Source: JBNLBT01 sp050303435
Lineage (GTDB): Bacteria; Pseudomonadota; Gammaproteobacteria; Xanthomonadales; Marinicellaceae
Assembly (NCBI GenBank): GCA_050303435.1
Contig: JBNLBT010000006.1
Coordinates: 1 to 64,000 of the forward strand
Direction of reading: 5' to 3'
DNA: 64,000 nucleotides
In this document: piece after piece, positions 1 to 8,097 of the stretch
Layout of the letters: the number at the start of each line of letters is the position of its first letter
Position numbering within the stretch: the stretch's first letter is position 1
Notes under the pieces: model-generated
What the model saw: the letters and a program-made list of their open reading frames with translations, nothing else
Told to the model about the DNA's origin: nothing
Databases searched by the model: none
Translations under genes and position numbers: made by a program

Positions 1-415
1 TGTCATCGTTCAGGCGCATCTGCTCATAGTATTCCAGATTCTCATCACCCCAGCGTTGGCTCAACTCGTACAGCCGCCGTTCCGGCTCATCCTCTGGCCA
101 CTGCGCCAGTGCAGTTTCACACACGGCCAGGTCCTGCTCGGCCATTTCAATCATCAGATGGTCTGAATCGCTGTACACCAGCGCGGCAATGAAACGGCAG
201 CGTTCAACCAGCGCCACAATGTCCGTCGGGTGTTCGGCCAGGTGCGCATCGTAGGCGTCCAGCACCGCCACGTAATTGCTGTCAAGATCGGCGGTGAGTG
301 TCTCCAGGTGTTCAAGGTGGCTGTCGAGACCAAAGTTCGGCTGGTTGTCTTCGGCGGCGTAAACGGCGCTGTGCAGCAGACAGCTCAGGCACAGCATCAA
401 CAGGCTTTTTTGCAT
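1..415 (-). CDS. Secreted protein of unknown function (C-terminus outside window)
   Basis: The reading frame is open from the ATG at 415 to the window edge, giving 138 codons that begin MQKSLLMLCLSCLLHSAVYA, a clear Sec signal peptide, followed by an acidic, Leu/Ala-rich helical region that looks TPR-like (alternating helices, many E, D and L). I recognise no family. An in-frame ATG lies three codons upstream (424), but AAGGA sits 8 nt before the ATG at 415, so that start is preferred. A TATAAT on the minus strand (440-445) lies about 25 nt upstream, though without a good -35. It is divergent from the gene at 492. Confidence 0.7.
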   Translation of the reverse strand, partial: MQKSLLMLCLSCLLHSAVYAAEDNQPNFGLDSHLEHLETLTADLDSNYVAVLDAYDAHLAEHPTDIVALVERCRFIAALVYSDSDHLMIEMAEQDLAVCETALAQWPEDEPERRLYELSQRWGDENLEYYEQMRLNDD

Positions 416-491
416 CGCATCCATCCTTATTTTTATGGCATTATAGCGCAATGAACGCCACGCATGGATTGCCATCAATGGAATTACGCGC

Positions 492-1805
492 ATGCATCGA
501 TTGACCCAAGTGTTTTATGCTTCGGTGGTTTTGAGCAGCGTGTTGCTGCTGCTGTACATGTTGGTTGATGAACCCTTGACGCCGTTGGCGCGGGAGATCG
601 CCGAATACACCGTTGAAGAACGGCTGCAGGACAACGGCAGCGTGTATCTGTGGTGTTTCGATTGTGCAGTGGATGATGTGTATGCGGCCGGGGTGGACAC
701 CGTAAAACACATCAATGAACGCATGCAGGCCGGCGATGTGGACGGCGCGTTTGAAGGCGATTATCAACGACTTGAATTGCCGCCGGAAGAGTTGATGTGC
801 AATTATTTCGATGCGGAGTGCGATGTGCTGGCGTTGGCCGATGAATTGGATTTGGTCGATTTCAGAAATCAATTTGGCTGGGCTTCAGAGCGCTTGCAGT
901 CGTATTTGCAGTTTCCGTATTATTCTGAGCAAGTCATGCCTGATGCGGATGGACCGGTGCACCCATTTAAGTCGGTTGTTTTCGCACTACAAGTGCGGCA
1001 TTTGATCTGGCTGGCGGAACGTCGTCAGTATCCAGATGAGGCACTGGTGGATCTCTTGCAGGCGGAGCTGGTGGCATTGAAACGTGACTTGCAAAGACAG
1101 GACAGGTTGATTGGTCGAATGATTGCCGTGAAAATGATCAATCAGCATTTGCAGCTGGTGGCGCATTTGTGGCAAGCCGGTGAACTGGACGAATCTGAGC
1201 TTGAGGAATACAGAACTGAACTGACACTGGTTGCGGCACATTGGGATCTGCGTGTGCCTGTGTTGTTGCACTATGTGGCCGATCACAGGAAATTGGAAAG
1301 CATTTCTCAGGAGGTCTTTCGGCGACATGAATCGAGATCCAAAATTGTGGCCTATTGGAGTAAATATGCGCGCAATATCGTGGTGAAATCGGGACATCGA
1401 CTGAATCAAGAGGCAAAAAAAAGGCGTCAGGAGATCGAATGGATGGGCATGCAAGCCGATGAATACTATCGCCAGGCTGAATCCAGGTATCGACTGGACA
1501 CATTCTTTAAATTAAGAAATCCGCTCTACAAAGAGTTGCTTGATGAACGAGACGGCGGTGTGGATTACCGGAATTACATCAGTCGCATTCACCAGGTTCA
1601 AAACAACATGCGCCTGTTGCAGACATTGATGCACTGCGGTGTCGATGCCGACATTGAGCAATGCATCGTGCGCAGCGATTTTCCCTTTCGCAGCGTGTTC
1701 GATGACTCATTACCTACGCTGGAAGAAGGTGCCTTGTGCTTTGCTCCAGGGCCGGGTGGTTTTGACAGGGCAAATGAGAGGTGTATGCGGGTGGCTGGCA
1801 ATTGA
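492..1805 (+). CDS. Membrane-anchored protein of unknown function
   Basis: 437 residues. A single N-terminal hydrophobic segment (residues about 8-25) anchors the protein or acts as an uncleaved signal; the rest is a soluble helical region rich in Glu, Leu and Arg. There are scattered cysteines (CFDCAVDD near 55, a pair near 100, CGVDADIEQC near 385 and two near the end), which would fit disulphides in a periplasmic domain. I recognise no family. The divergent neighbour at 1-415 is also an exported protein, and the next gene (1837) encodes a small membrane protein, so a local envelope role is likely but unproven. Confidence 0.6.
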   Translation: MHRLTQVFYASVVLSSVLLLLYMLVDEPLTPLAREIAEYTVEERLQDNGSVYLWCFDCAVDDVYAAGVDTVKHINERMQAGDVDGAFEGDYQRLELPPEELMCNYFDAECDVLALADELDLVDFRNQFGWASERLQSYLQFPYYSEQVMPDADGPVHPFKSVVFALQVRHLIWLAERRQYPDEALVDLLQAELVALKRDLQRQDRLIGRMIAVKMINQHLQLVAHLWQAGELDESELEEYRTELTLVAAHWDLRVPVLLHYVADHRKLESISQEVFRRHESRSKIVAYWSKYARNIVVKSGHRLNQEAKKRRQEIEWMGMQADEYYRQAESRYRLDTFFKLRNPLYKELLDERDGGVDYRNYISRIHQVQNNMRLLQTLMHCGVDADIEQCIVRSDFPFRSVFDDSLPTLEEGALCFAPGPGGFDRANERCMRVAGN

Positions 1806-1836
1806 ACATGCGCATCAATAAGAGGCCACAAACGAC

Positions 1837-2286
1837 ATGTGTTGCATGCGCTGCGATGAGAACGATGGAGCGGTCCTTGTGATTTGTGAAGAGTGTAACA
1901 AGAGATACCGGAGTGATCCCAAAACGCGGGCGCAGATGACTTCCTGGCGGGGATTGTGCCCCAAGTGCCGATCTGAACTGCGCTATTGGCGATTTTTTCG
2001 CACCTTGTGTGGAAGTCTGGGTTTGGCTCTGATTTCATTGGAGTGGTTCATTTTGGTGTTTTTTTTGGTGGAATGGCCATGGCTGCTGACCGTGGGACTG
2101 GTCTGGGTGTCGGTGTTGCTGGCGGTGTATGGCTGGGTGCGAGCCGGCGAGCGGGTGAGCTATGCAAACATTGCAGAGCGGCGGCGATTGACGCGCGGGC
2201 AACGCCTGCTGGCGCATGCGGTTGCGGGAATCATGGTGATGGGTTCACTGATGGCGCTGTTGAGCTTGCGAGGTCAGCTGGGCTGA
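1837..2286 (+). CDS. Small zinc-ribbon-like two/three-TM membrane protein
   Basis: 149 residues. The N-terminus carries CCMRC, then CEEC and CPKC, which read as a zinc-ribbon knuckle of about 45 residues. It is followed by hydrophobic segments (LCGSLGLALISLEWFILVFF, then a second and a C-terminal third). The pattern resembles the protein at 37449 (CxxC pair plus TM) without obvious identity. A second in-frame ATG at codon 4 is an alternative start. The gene lies 31 nt after 492-1805 and may be co-transcribed. Function unknown. Confidence 0.6.
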   Translation: MCCMRCDENDGAVLVICEECNKRYRSDPKTRAQMTSWRGLCPKCRSELRYWRFFRTLCGSLGLALISLEWFILVFFLVEWPWLLTVGLVWVSVLLAVYGWVRAGERVSYANIAERRRLTRGQRLLAHAVAGIMVMGSLMALLSLRGQLG

Positions 2287-2362
2287 TGAGGGCGTCAGTG
2301 GATCTGGCTTTTAATGGGCATAAATAAATGCGCATGGAGTCAATCCACGAAAAGTGATCTAT

Positions 2363-2387
2363 AAACATGATGCAAATCATGTTTTTT
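2363..2387 (+). terminator. AT-rich 9-bp hairpin with GCAA tetraloop and T-run
   Basis: AAACATGAT (2363-2371) is perfectly complementary to ATCATGTTT (2376-2384), separated by the GNRA tetraloop GCAA, and is followed by TTT. It lies 77 nt downstream of the gene ending at 2286 and 52 nt upstream of the gene at 2439. The stem has only two GC pairs, weak for an intrinsic terminator, so a dyad operator for the downstream gene is equally possible. Confidence 0.4.
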
Positions 2388-2438
2388 ATTCAAATCTGTG
2401 GTTAAATTGAGGCACTTGACCAGAGCACGATTGAACCC

Positions 2439-2819
2439 ATGGGCACCGGCCTGCAAGCGCCCAAATTTGAAATCTACATCGACGATTGCTGCGTCACAAC
2501 AACCTTGGCGTGGCTGCGTGAGCTTCTGGGCGACATGCGTTGCCTGAACTCCCTGCCTGACAGCTCAATATATCAATGGTTTGGCGGTGTGTTGGTGATC
2601 ACTCAGGGCGTGGGTGTCGGCGGTCACAGCACGTCGTTGTACCTGTCTGGGCACCGTTTGCCATGGGATTCGGCCGCAGACCTGGCGCGCGCCGCCGCGG
2701 TGGTACTGGATGCGGTCGTGTACTGCGAACCCGGCACGGAATTTCCAGCCGTCAACAAGCACTACAAAGTATTTCTGCGCGTCGATGTGGACGGCGAAAT
2801 GCTGGTGATGATGGATTGA
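2439..2819 (+). CDS. Small soluble protein of unknown function
   Basis: 126 residues with no signal peptide and no membrane segment. It contains alternating beta-type segments (KFEIYIDDCC, VLVITQGVGVGG, KHYKVFLRVDVDGEMLVMMD) and an alanine-rich helix (residues about 80-92), suggesting a compact alpha/beta fold. I do not recognise the family. It stands alone between a hairpin and a 186-bp spacer. Coding is supported by an uninterrupted frame with codon use like its neighbours; the overlapping minus-strand frame is a shadow. Confidence 0.5.
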   Translation: MGTGLQAPKFEIYIDDCCVTTTLAWLRELLGDMRCLNSLPDSSIYQWFGGVLVITQGVGVGGHSTSLYLSGHRLPWDSAADLARAAAVVLDAVVYCEPGTEFPAVNKHYKVFLRVDVDGEMLVMMD

Positions 2820-3005
2820 GGCGCGCGGCACGACTGGCGCGATCCGACTAATCCGACTTCAATATTTCACTGAACAAGGCGGCCATTGCATGGTCCATCT
2901 CAAGGTTTCCCAAAGCCCGCGCGGCAATCGTGACTTTATGCGCTTTCATTGCGTCGCGGCGCGTGTCACAATGGGTCGGCGTTAATTTTCATTTCGGTGC
3001 CGTCA

Positions 3006-3578
3006 ATGAACATCACATCCACACAATTTATTTTCAGTCAGCGCACGGTTGATCTGGACACGCTGATTGAGGGGTTCAGGCAACTGTCCGGAGGGGCGGT
3101 GCGTGCGCTGTCCAAGGCCGATCACGGCGGCGGCAATTTTGCTGTGCATCTGGCCTGGGATGGCGCGCCGAACGCGCCTTTGTCGGTGCAATCGATTCAC
3201 TCCGGCGGGGTGATTGACAGCGAGGGTGCGCTGATTGAGGGTGCACTGGACGCGCGCCAGACGGTGCGTGTGCAGCACGCCGCGGGTGACAATCGCCTGA
3301 GCACACTGGTGCAGCGCGTGATGCAGACCCTGGGCGGGGCTGAGGTGGTGGACCCGGATGTGGAAGTGCTGCGCAGCGACGATCCGCTGCACGCGCAGCG
3401 CGAACGCCTGCGTGCGCAATTCCGCGGTTTTGCCGTGGATGCGCGCTCGATGAGGTGGAAGATGCTGTTGTTTTTGCCGGTGGCCCTGCTGTTTCTGGCC
3501 CTTGGGCTGTTGCTGGCGCTGGTGATGATTCCTGTGCGACTGGGCTGGTTGCTGCTGCACAAACTGAAGCGTCATTAA
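3006..3578 (+). CDS. C-terminally membrane-anchored protein of unknown function
   Basis: 190 residues from the ATG at 3006 (MNITSTQFIF); an upstream in-frame start at 2949 has no supporting features. The first 155 residues are soluble, and the C-terminal part (about 158-183) is one long hydrophobic stretch ending in LLHKLKRH, a tail-anchor or last-helix topology. No family recognised. It converges on the gene at 3594 with a 15-nt gap. The 186-bp spacer upstream (2820-3005) holds nothing I can support except a 33-codon minus-strand ORF that I do not call. Confidence 0.55.
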   Translation: MNITSTQFIFSQRTVDLDTLIEGFRQLSGGAVRALSKADHGGGNFAVHLAWDGAPNAPLSVQSIHSGGVIDSEGALIEGALDARQTVRVQHAAGDNRLSTLVQRVMQTLGGAEVVDPDVEVLRSDDPLHAQRERLRAQFRGFAVDARSMRWKMLLFLPVALLFLALGLLLALVMIPVRLGWLLLHKLKRH

Positions 3579-3593
3579 CGCATCAATCCATCA

Positions 3594-4658
3594 TCATTCA
3601 TCCGTTTTTTTGTCCTCCAGTGCTTTGATTTCATCGACTGGATCGTCCTCTTCAAGCCTGGCCAGCGGGTGTTCCAGCGAATGGCCCTCGAAGCCCTCGT
3701 GCTGACGCGGCAAGGGTTTAATGCGCAAGGGCTGTTCGCGCAGGTGCCGGCTGTGCAGCCGCAGTAAAATTTCCAGACCGATCAATTGCGCGGTGATGAA
3801 CAGCAGGAGCCAGTTTTTGCGCAACCTGTCAAGGTCTGGCACCCCAGCTTCCAAAACGGTGAAATCACGGTGCGACGTGTATGGGCGGGTTTGTTCCAGA
3901 TTGATCAGATAACGCATTTTCATGCCCGAATACGGCACAACGCTGTATTCATGGATTTCCGCCACGGTCCAGTCAAAGGTCAAATGGCGATTGGCTTGCA
4001 GCACAAATTGTCCATGCGCCTGCATCGCATCCAGGCGTGTGTCGTACCGCATGATTCGCAGCAATTCACGGCCCAGCCAGATGTTGTCGCTGCTGGTGCC
4101 GATGTCATACAAAACATTGAAATAAATGAACAGGTGGTGTGGCAATTCATCGTCGACCGTGGGTTTGCCCTGACGCAAGCGAACGGCGTCATAGTAACCG
4201 GTGAAAGGATAACCGCCGATGGGCATTGTGTTTTGGGGGGTGTCCAAGTCAAAGAAGCGGGCTTTCTGTGGCATTTGACGAATGCGGAAGTACCTCTGAT
4301 TGCGGTGTTGGGTCAATTCTTTGGGGCTGTCGATGTTGACCACGCCAAACAGCCAGGTGCTGACCAGTCGCTGACCGGCGATGCCCGGCAGCGCCAGCAT
4401 GAGCACACACAGCGGCGTCAGCAATCCCTTGTACAGATGCACCGTGCGGAATGCGCGCCGCCAGTCGCGGCCCAGGCGAATGCCCAGCAGTAGACTCAGA
4501 AAAGCGGCGCCGTACAGACCGATGAATGTGTCCAGATCGTACCAGGGCCAGTTCAAGCGATACACCGCCCAGCGCAGCAGAGCGAAGCCGGGCAACACCA
4601 CCAGCAGGGCCTTCAGGTACGCGGACAGCAAAGGTTTGAGTGGCACAAACAGCGGCAC
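3594..4658 (-). CDS. Multi-TM membrane protein of unknown function
   Basis: About 354 residues. Three hydrophobic segments occupy the first 100 residues (LLSAYLKALLVVLPGFALL; DTFIGLYGAAFLSLLLGI; LLTPLCVLMLALPGIAG), followed by a large periplasmic domain and a last TM (NWLLLFITAQLIGLEILLRL) before a charged cytoplasmic tail. There is no ATG near the N-terminus. The frame stays open to 5081, but the upstream part is low-complexity antisense of the transporter gene. A promoter at 4687-4716 would start transcription near 4680, which favours GTG at 4658 (or GTG 4646, TTG 4631). Family not recognised. Confidence 0.6.
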   Translation of the reverse strand: MPLFVPLKPLLSAYLKALLVVLPGFALLRWAVYRLNWPWYDLDTFIGLYGAAFLSLLLGIRLGRDWRRAFRTVHLYKGLLTPLCVLMLALPGIAGQRLVSTWLFGVVNIDSPKELTQHRNQRYFRIRQMPQKARFFDLDTPQNTMPIGGYPFTGYYDAVRLRQGKPTVDDELPHHLFIYFNVLYDIGTSSDNIWLGRELLRIMRYDTRLDAMQAHGQFVLQANRHLTFDWTVAEIHEYSVVPYSGMKMRYLINLEQTRPYTSHRDFTVLEAGVPDLDRLRKNWLLLFITAQLIGLEILLRLHSRHLREQPLRIKPLPRQHEGFEGHSLEHPLARLEEDDPVDEIKALEDKKTDE

Positions 4659-4686
4659 GGGCGAACAGAACGATGAACAGGCAGTT

Positions 4687-4716
4687 ATTGTGTCACGGCG
4701 CGTTTGCGATGTCCAA
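4687..4716 (-). promoter_or_regulatory. Sigma-70-like promoter for the membrane protein at 3594
   Basis: On the minus strand TTGGAC (4716-4711), an 18-nt spacer and CACAAT (4692-4687). It predicts a transcript starting near 4680, about 20 nt before the GTG proposed as start of the downstream gene. Confidence 0.4.
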
Positions 4717-4759
4717 CCCGATGGTGACTTGGGGGTTGAGTTAAAGTGAACTTTGTTGA

Positions 4760-4788
4760 TTGGACCGCCCGCTGCATTCGCGTACAAT
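4760..4788 (+). promoter_or_regulatory. Sigma-70 promoter for the DMT-DUF2235-GNAT operon
   Basis: TTGGAC (4760-4765), a 17-nt spacer and TACAAT (4783-4788), about 25 nt upstream of the GAGGG ribosome-binding site and the ATG at 4818. Five of six consensus bases in the -10 and an ideal spacer. Confidence 0.6.
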
Positions 4789-4817
4789 GCGATTTTATTT
4801 GCGTTGAGGGCGGTGCC

Positions 4818-5726
4818 ATGAATGCGGCCACCGAGCGGATGGAGACTTCTTTGGTCGGGGTCATGCTGTTCGCGGCGTTTTTGATTTCCACCTCCAGTGT
4901 GTGGGTGCGGCTGGCGCAGATGGCGCCGACGCCGATCGGTTTCTACCGCATGGCCATTGGTGGTGGGGTATTGGTGCTGTTGTGTCTGCTGCGCGGCGTG
5001 CCGCTGTGGCGCAACGCGGCCTACGCCGCCTGGCTGTTCATCGCGGCGCTGTTTTTTGCCGCGGATTTGTGGCTGTGGCACCGCAGCATTGTGTTCGTGG
5101 GGCCGGGACTGGCCACCGTGCTGGGCAATTTCCAGGTGTTTTTTATGACCCTGTTCGGGGTTCTGTTTCTAAAAGAAAAAATCGGTGTGCGTTTTCTTTT
5201 TGGGCTGGCACTGACTTTGAGCGGCTTGTTTTTGCTGGTGGGCGTGGACTGGTCGCTGCTCAGTGCGGAATACCGGCTGGGCGTTTATTACGGCGTCGGC
5301 ACTGCGGTGGCCTACACTGGATTCATGCTGGCATTGCGGCACGTGCAGTCCCGCCCCGGCGCGCTGCCGGCGATGTCCAATCTGGGGGTCGCTTCGCTGC
5401 TGACTGCTTTGATTTTGGCCGTGCAGACGCGCATTGAGGGGCATTCTTTTGCCATCCACGACGGCCTGACGCTGTTTTCGGTGCTGGCACTTGGGCTGTT
5501 GTGTCAGGTGCTCGGCTGGGTGCTGATCACGCGCTCGATGCCGAAGTTGCCGACTTCGATTGTCGGCTTGTTGCTGCTGTTGCAACCGACCCTGTCGATG
5601 GTCTGGGACGTGGTGTTTTTCCACCGTCCCACCGACGCCGGCGACGCCGCGGGGCTGGGGCTGGTGCTGGTCGGCATTTACCTGGCGATGCTCAGGCGCC
5701 GGCGAAGCAGGCAGGGCGCGGCATGA
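4818..5726 (+). CDS. EamA/DMT-superfamily transporter
   Basis: 302 residues from the ATG at 4818 (GAGGG 7 nt upstream); the longer frame from 4746 runs through the promoter and is rejected. About ten hydrophobic segments in two repeated halves are typical of 10-TMS drug/metabolite exporters (EamA). The first half begins LVGVMLFAAFLISTSSVWVRLAQMAPTPIGFYR in pieces typical of the family; the second ends with LLLLQPTLSMVWDVVFFHRP and a short basic tail. Substrate cannot be inferred. The stop overlaps the next start (ATGA), so it is translationally coupled to the DUF2235 gene. Confidence 0.85.
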   Translation: MNAATERMETSLVGVMLFAAFLISTSSVWVRLAQMAPTPIGFYRMAIGGGVLVLLCLLRGVPLWRNAAYAAWLFIAALFFAADLWLWHRSIVFVGPGLATVLGNFQVFFMTLFGVLFLKEKIGVRFLFGLALTLSGLFLLVGVDWSLLSAEYRLGVYYGVGTAVAYTGFMLALRHVQSRPGALPAMSNLGVASLLTALILAVQTRIEGHSFAIHDGLTLFSVLALGLLCQVLGWVLITRSMPKLPTSIVGLLLLLQPTLSMVWDVVFFHRPTDAGDAAGLGLVLVGIYLAMLRRRRSRQGAA

Positions 5727-7078
5727 AACGCCTGGTGTTGTGCCTCGATGGCACCTGGAACAACACCTACGCGCGCGGACGCCGCGAAGACGGCGGCCAG
5801 GTGATCAAGCCTTCGAATGTGCTGAAGCTGGCGCGCGCGGTGCTGCCGCGCACAGCGGACGGGGTGGAGCAAAACGTGTTGTACCACAGCGGCGTGGGCG
5901 CGATGTCGCATTTTCCGGGTTTGAGCAACCGTGTGCTGGGCGCAGTGGACAAGTATCTGGGCGGCACCTGGGGCGCCGGTTTTGAATCCAATCTGGAAGA
6001 CGCGCTGACGTATCTGGTCAACAATTGCAGCTCAGGCCGCGGTGCCAAAGGCAGCGACGAGGTGTATGTGTTTGGTTTCAGTCGCGGCGCGGCCACGGCG
6101 CGCGCGTTGACCCAGTTGCTGGACTGGATGGGCGGGTTGCCGCACAAGCGCGACGCCTATTACCTGCCGCTGTATATTCGCGCCTACATCGATTCGCGCG
6201 GTCAACGCAGCGCCGCCGATGTGCGCGCTGAGATCGTTGCTTCAGTGGAACGCGAAAATGCCCGAAGAACACGAAACAAACGATTGATTCCACTGCAAAA
6301 AATGAATCGGGTGCAGGTGCGCTTCCTGGGCGTTTGGGACACCGTGTTGTCGCTCGGCTCGCGCCTGTTGCCGTGGCGCCAGCGGCGCTTTCTGTTGCGC
6401 GATGAACCGGCCCGCTGTGTGCAACACGCGCGTCAGGCGCTGGCGATTGATGAGCGACGCCACGATTTTTATCCGGCCCTGTGGCGCGCGCCCGGGCACA
6501 CTGAACAAAGCCTCAAGCAGTGCTGGTTCGCCGGTGTGCACGCCAACATTGGCGGTGGCTACGTGCGCGACGGCCTGGCCAATGGGGCATTTCAATGGAT
6601 GCTCAGGCAGTTGCGCGAGGCCGGATGCGCGTTGGCTCTGGATGCGACGTTCTGTCGCCATTACCGCCCCTATGCGCAGGATGTGCTGGAGAAATCCGAC
6701 GGGCTGGGCTATCGTCTGAAAGATTTCATCGCGCGCAAAAACGGCGTGCGTCCATTGTGTCTGGAGCCCGAAGGTGCCTTTGCTGGCGGTGGCTTCAGCA
6801 TCGACTTCAGTGTGTTCCAGCGTCTGCTGTCGGACCCGGCCGAGCACCCGCGCCTGCGCGCCTACGCGCCTGAGAATCTGTTGCGTTGCATCGATTCGGT
6901 GGGCATTGAAGCGGCGCTTAAGGGCACGCGCGAATGGGCCGAAGCGGTGATTGCGCGATTGCATCCGCGCGAACGCAGCACGCTGAATGCCGAGGAAAAA
7001 TCCGACCTGGCACTGGCGCGCCGCCGCTTGCGCCAGATGCGTCAGGTGCGTGCACATTTTAAGGCAGATCCGTCGTGA
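5723..7078 (+). CDS. DUF2235-family alpha/beta-hydrolase (Tle1-like)
   Basis: 451 residues. It begins MKRLVLCLDGTWNN, the hallmark N-terminus of DUF2235, and carries the nucleophile elbow GFSRG (Ser120) in VYVFGFSRGAATARAL. The conserved segments VRFLGVWDTV and CWFAGVHANIGGGY (Asp/His region) are also in place, so the catalytic set looks complete. The family includes type VI phospholipase effectors (Tle1), but no T6SS genes lie here and there is no signal peptide, so a housekeeping or lipid-hydrolase role is as likely. The start overlaps the DMT stop and the stop overlaps the GNAT start. Confidence 0.85.
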   Translation: MKRLVLCLDGTWNNTYARGRREDGGQVIKPSNVLKLARAVLPRTADGVEQNVLYHSGVGAMSHFPGLSNRVLGAVDKYLGGTWGAGFESNLEDALTYLVNNCSSGRGAKGSDEVYVFGFSRGAATARALTQLLDWMGGLPHKRDAYYLPLYIRAYIDSRGQRSAADVRAEIVASVERENARRTRNKRLIPLQKMNRVQVRFLGVWDTVLSLGSRLLPWRQRRFLLRDEPARCVQHARQALAIDERRHDFYPALWRAPGHTEQSLKQCWFAGVHANIGGGYVRDGLANGAFQWMLRQLREAGCALALDATFCRHYRPYAQDVLEKSDGLGYRLKDFIARKNGVRPLCLEPEGAFAGGGFSIDFSVFQRLLSDPAEHPRLRAYAPENLLRCIDSVGIEAALKGTREWAEAVIARLHPRERSTLNAEEKSDLALARRRLRQMRQVRAHFKADPS

Positions 7079-7515
7079 TCGAATTGCGGCCACTGCTTGA
7101 GAACGAACTGGCCCTGTTGACGCGTATGGAAGGCGCGCCGCGCAACGCCGCCACGGTCACCGCCGAATCACCGGACGCGCACCTTGCACGCATGCGGCGA
7201 CCCGACTGGCGCTATCTGGCGGTGTGTGCAGAGGACCGGCTGGTGGGTTACGTGATGTTGCGCCTGTCGCAGATGGACGAAGTGGAATTGCGTCGCGTGG
7301 TGATCGATGAGGCCGGCGCCGGTTTCGGCCAGCAGGCGTTGGCGGCGACGCACGCGCTGTGTCGGGATGCTATGCAGGCGCGCTCCATTTGGCTTGATGT
7401 GTACGCCGACAACCGCCGCGCCCGACACGTGTACAGCAAACTGGGTTACCGCGAGTTCAAACGCAGCGAGGCCGGCGGACGCACCCTGGTGTTCATGCGC
7501 AAATCATTGATTTGA
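7075..7515 (+). CDS. GNAT-family N-acetyltransferase
   Basis: 146 residues with a GTG start overlapping the previous stop (GTGA). The fold is recognisable from LVGYVMLRLSQMDEVELRRVVID (beta4), an acetyl-CoA pyrophosphate loop variant around AGAGFGQQAL (the canonical Q/RxxGxG/A appears as GAGFGQQA), and the C-terminal signature LDVYADNRRARHVYSKLGY. Substrate unknown. Last gene of the DMT-DUF2235-GNAT operon; its 3' end overlaps the convergent sigma-factor gene by 12 bp. Confidence 0.85.
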   Translation: MIELRPLLENELALLTRMEGAPRNAATVTAESPDAHLARMRRPDWRYLAVCAEDRLVGYVMLRLSQMDEVELRRVVIDEAGAGFGQQALAATHALCRDAMQARSIWLDVYADNRRARHVYSKLGYREFKRSEAGGRTLVFMRKSLI

Positions 7516-8097
7516 TTCATCTTTATTCCGTGGTCGACAGCCGCTGGGTGTGCCGCGGCGATCACTCCACACTTCGCAACAGTCGGTGAAGGCCGCGTGC
7601 AGGCGGCGGCGCGCGCGTTGCAATCTGGATTTGGCGGTGGAATAGGGCAGTCCGGTGCGTTCGGCGTAATCTTTTTGCGAAGTGCCTTGCAGGTCCACCG
7701 CAGTGAGAATGTCGCGGTCGGCGGCCGGCAGGGTCTCCAGCAATGGGCGCATGCAGCGGGCCACGGCCTCGCGTGGATTTTCATGCCGGGTCGGCTCACT
7801 CAGCGCATCGGGCAGCTCGGTGATCTCGGGCCGTTTGCGGCGGTGGTGATCGATCACGGCGTTGCGCGCGGCGGCCATCAGCCAGGCGTCCAGACGTTCA
7901 ATGCGCTGCTGCGGCCCCGCTTGCAACACCCGCAGAAACAGATCCTGCAAAATTTCCTCGGCGTCCTCGCTGTGGCGCACGCGGGCGCGCACAAAGCTCA
8001 GCAGTCGCTGGTACTGGGCCCGCGACGGGCTGTGTGGCCCGTCGGGGTTTGGGTGGATGGCTTTACTCACAGCATTCGGCCGTTGTCTGGTGTGCAC
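7504..8097 (-). CDS. sigZ: ECF-type RNA polymerase sigma factor, SigZ-like
   Basis: Up to 197 residues from a GTG at 8097; a GTG at 8070 overlapping the arsI stop would give 188. Region 2 reads RARVRHSEDAEEILQDLFLRVLQ with RLDAWLMAAARNAVIDHHRR, and region 4 reads LPAADRDILTAVDLQGTSQKDYAERTG with PYSTAKSRLQRARRRLH. The tail DCCEVWSDRRGTP matches the distinctive C-terminus of SigZ-type factors. It is the second gene of an operon with arsI, overlapping it by about 35 nt. No anti-sigma gene is visible, so the Cys pair in the tail could itself be a metal or redox sensor (inference). Confidence 0.8.
   Translation of the reverse strand: MHTRQRPNAVSKAIHPNPDGPHSPSRAQYQRLLSFVRARVRHSEDAEEILQDLFLRVLQAGPQQRIERLDAWLMAAARNAVIDHHRRKRPEITELPDALSEPTRHENPREAVARCMRPLLETLPAADRDILTAVDLQGTSQKDYAERTGLPYSTAKSRLQRARRRLHAAFTDCCEVWSDRRGTPSGCRPRNKDESNQ

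Noticed and set aside
2841..2942. 33-codon minus-strand ORF starting MKAHKVTIAARALGNLEMDH
   Set aside because: Too short, no family resemblance and no ribosome-binding site; kept only as a remark on the 2820-3005 spacer.
3786..4493. Long plus-strand frame of 235 codons
   Set aside because: Antisense to the membrane protein at 3594; its composition (many Gln, His, Val) is typical of a shadow of a GC-rich gene.
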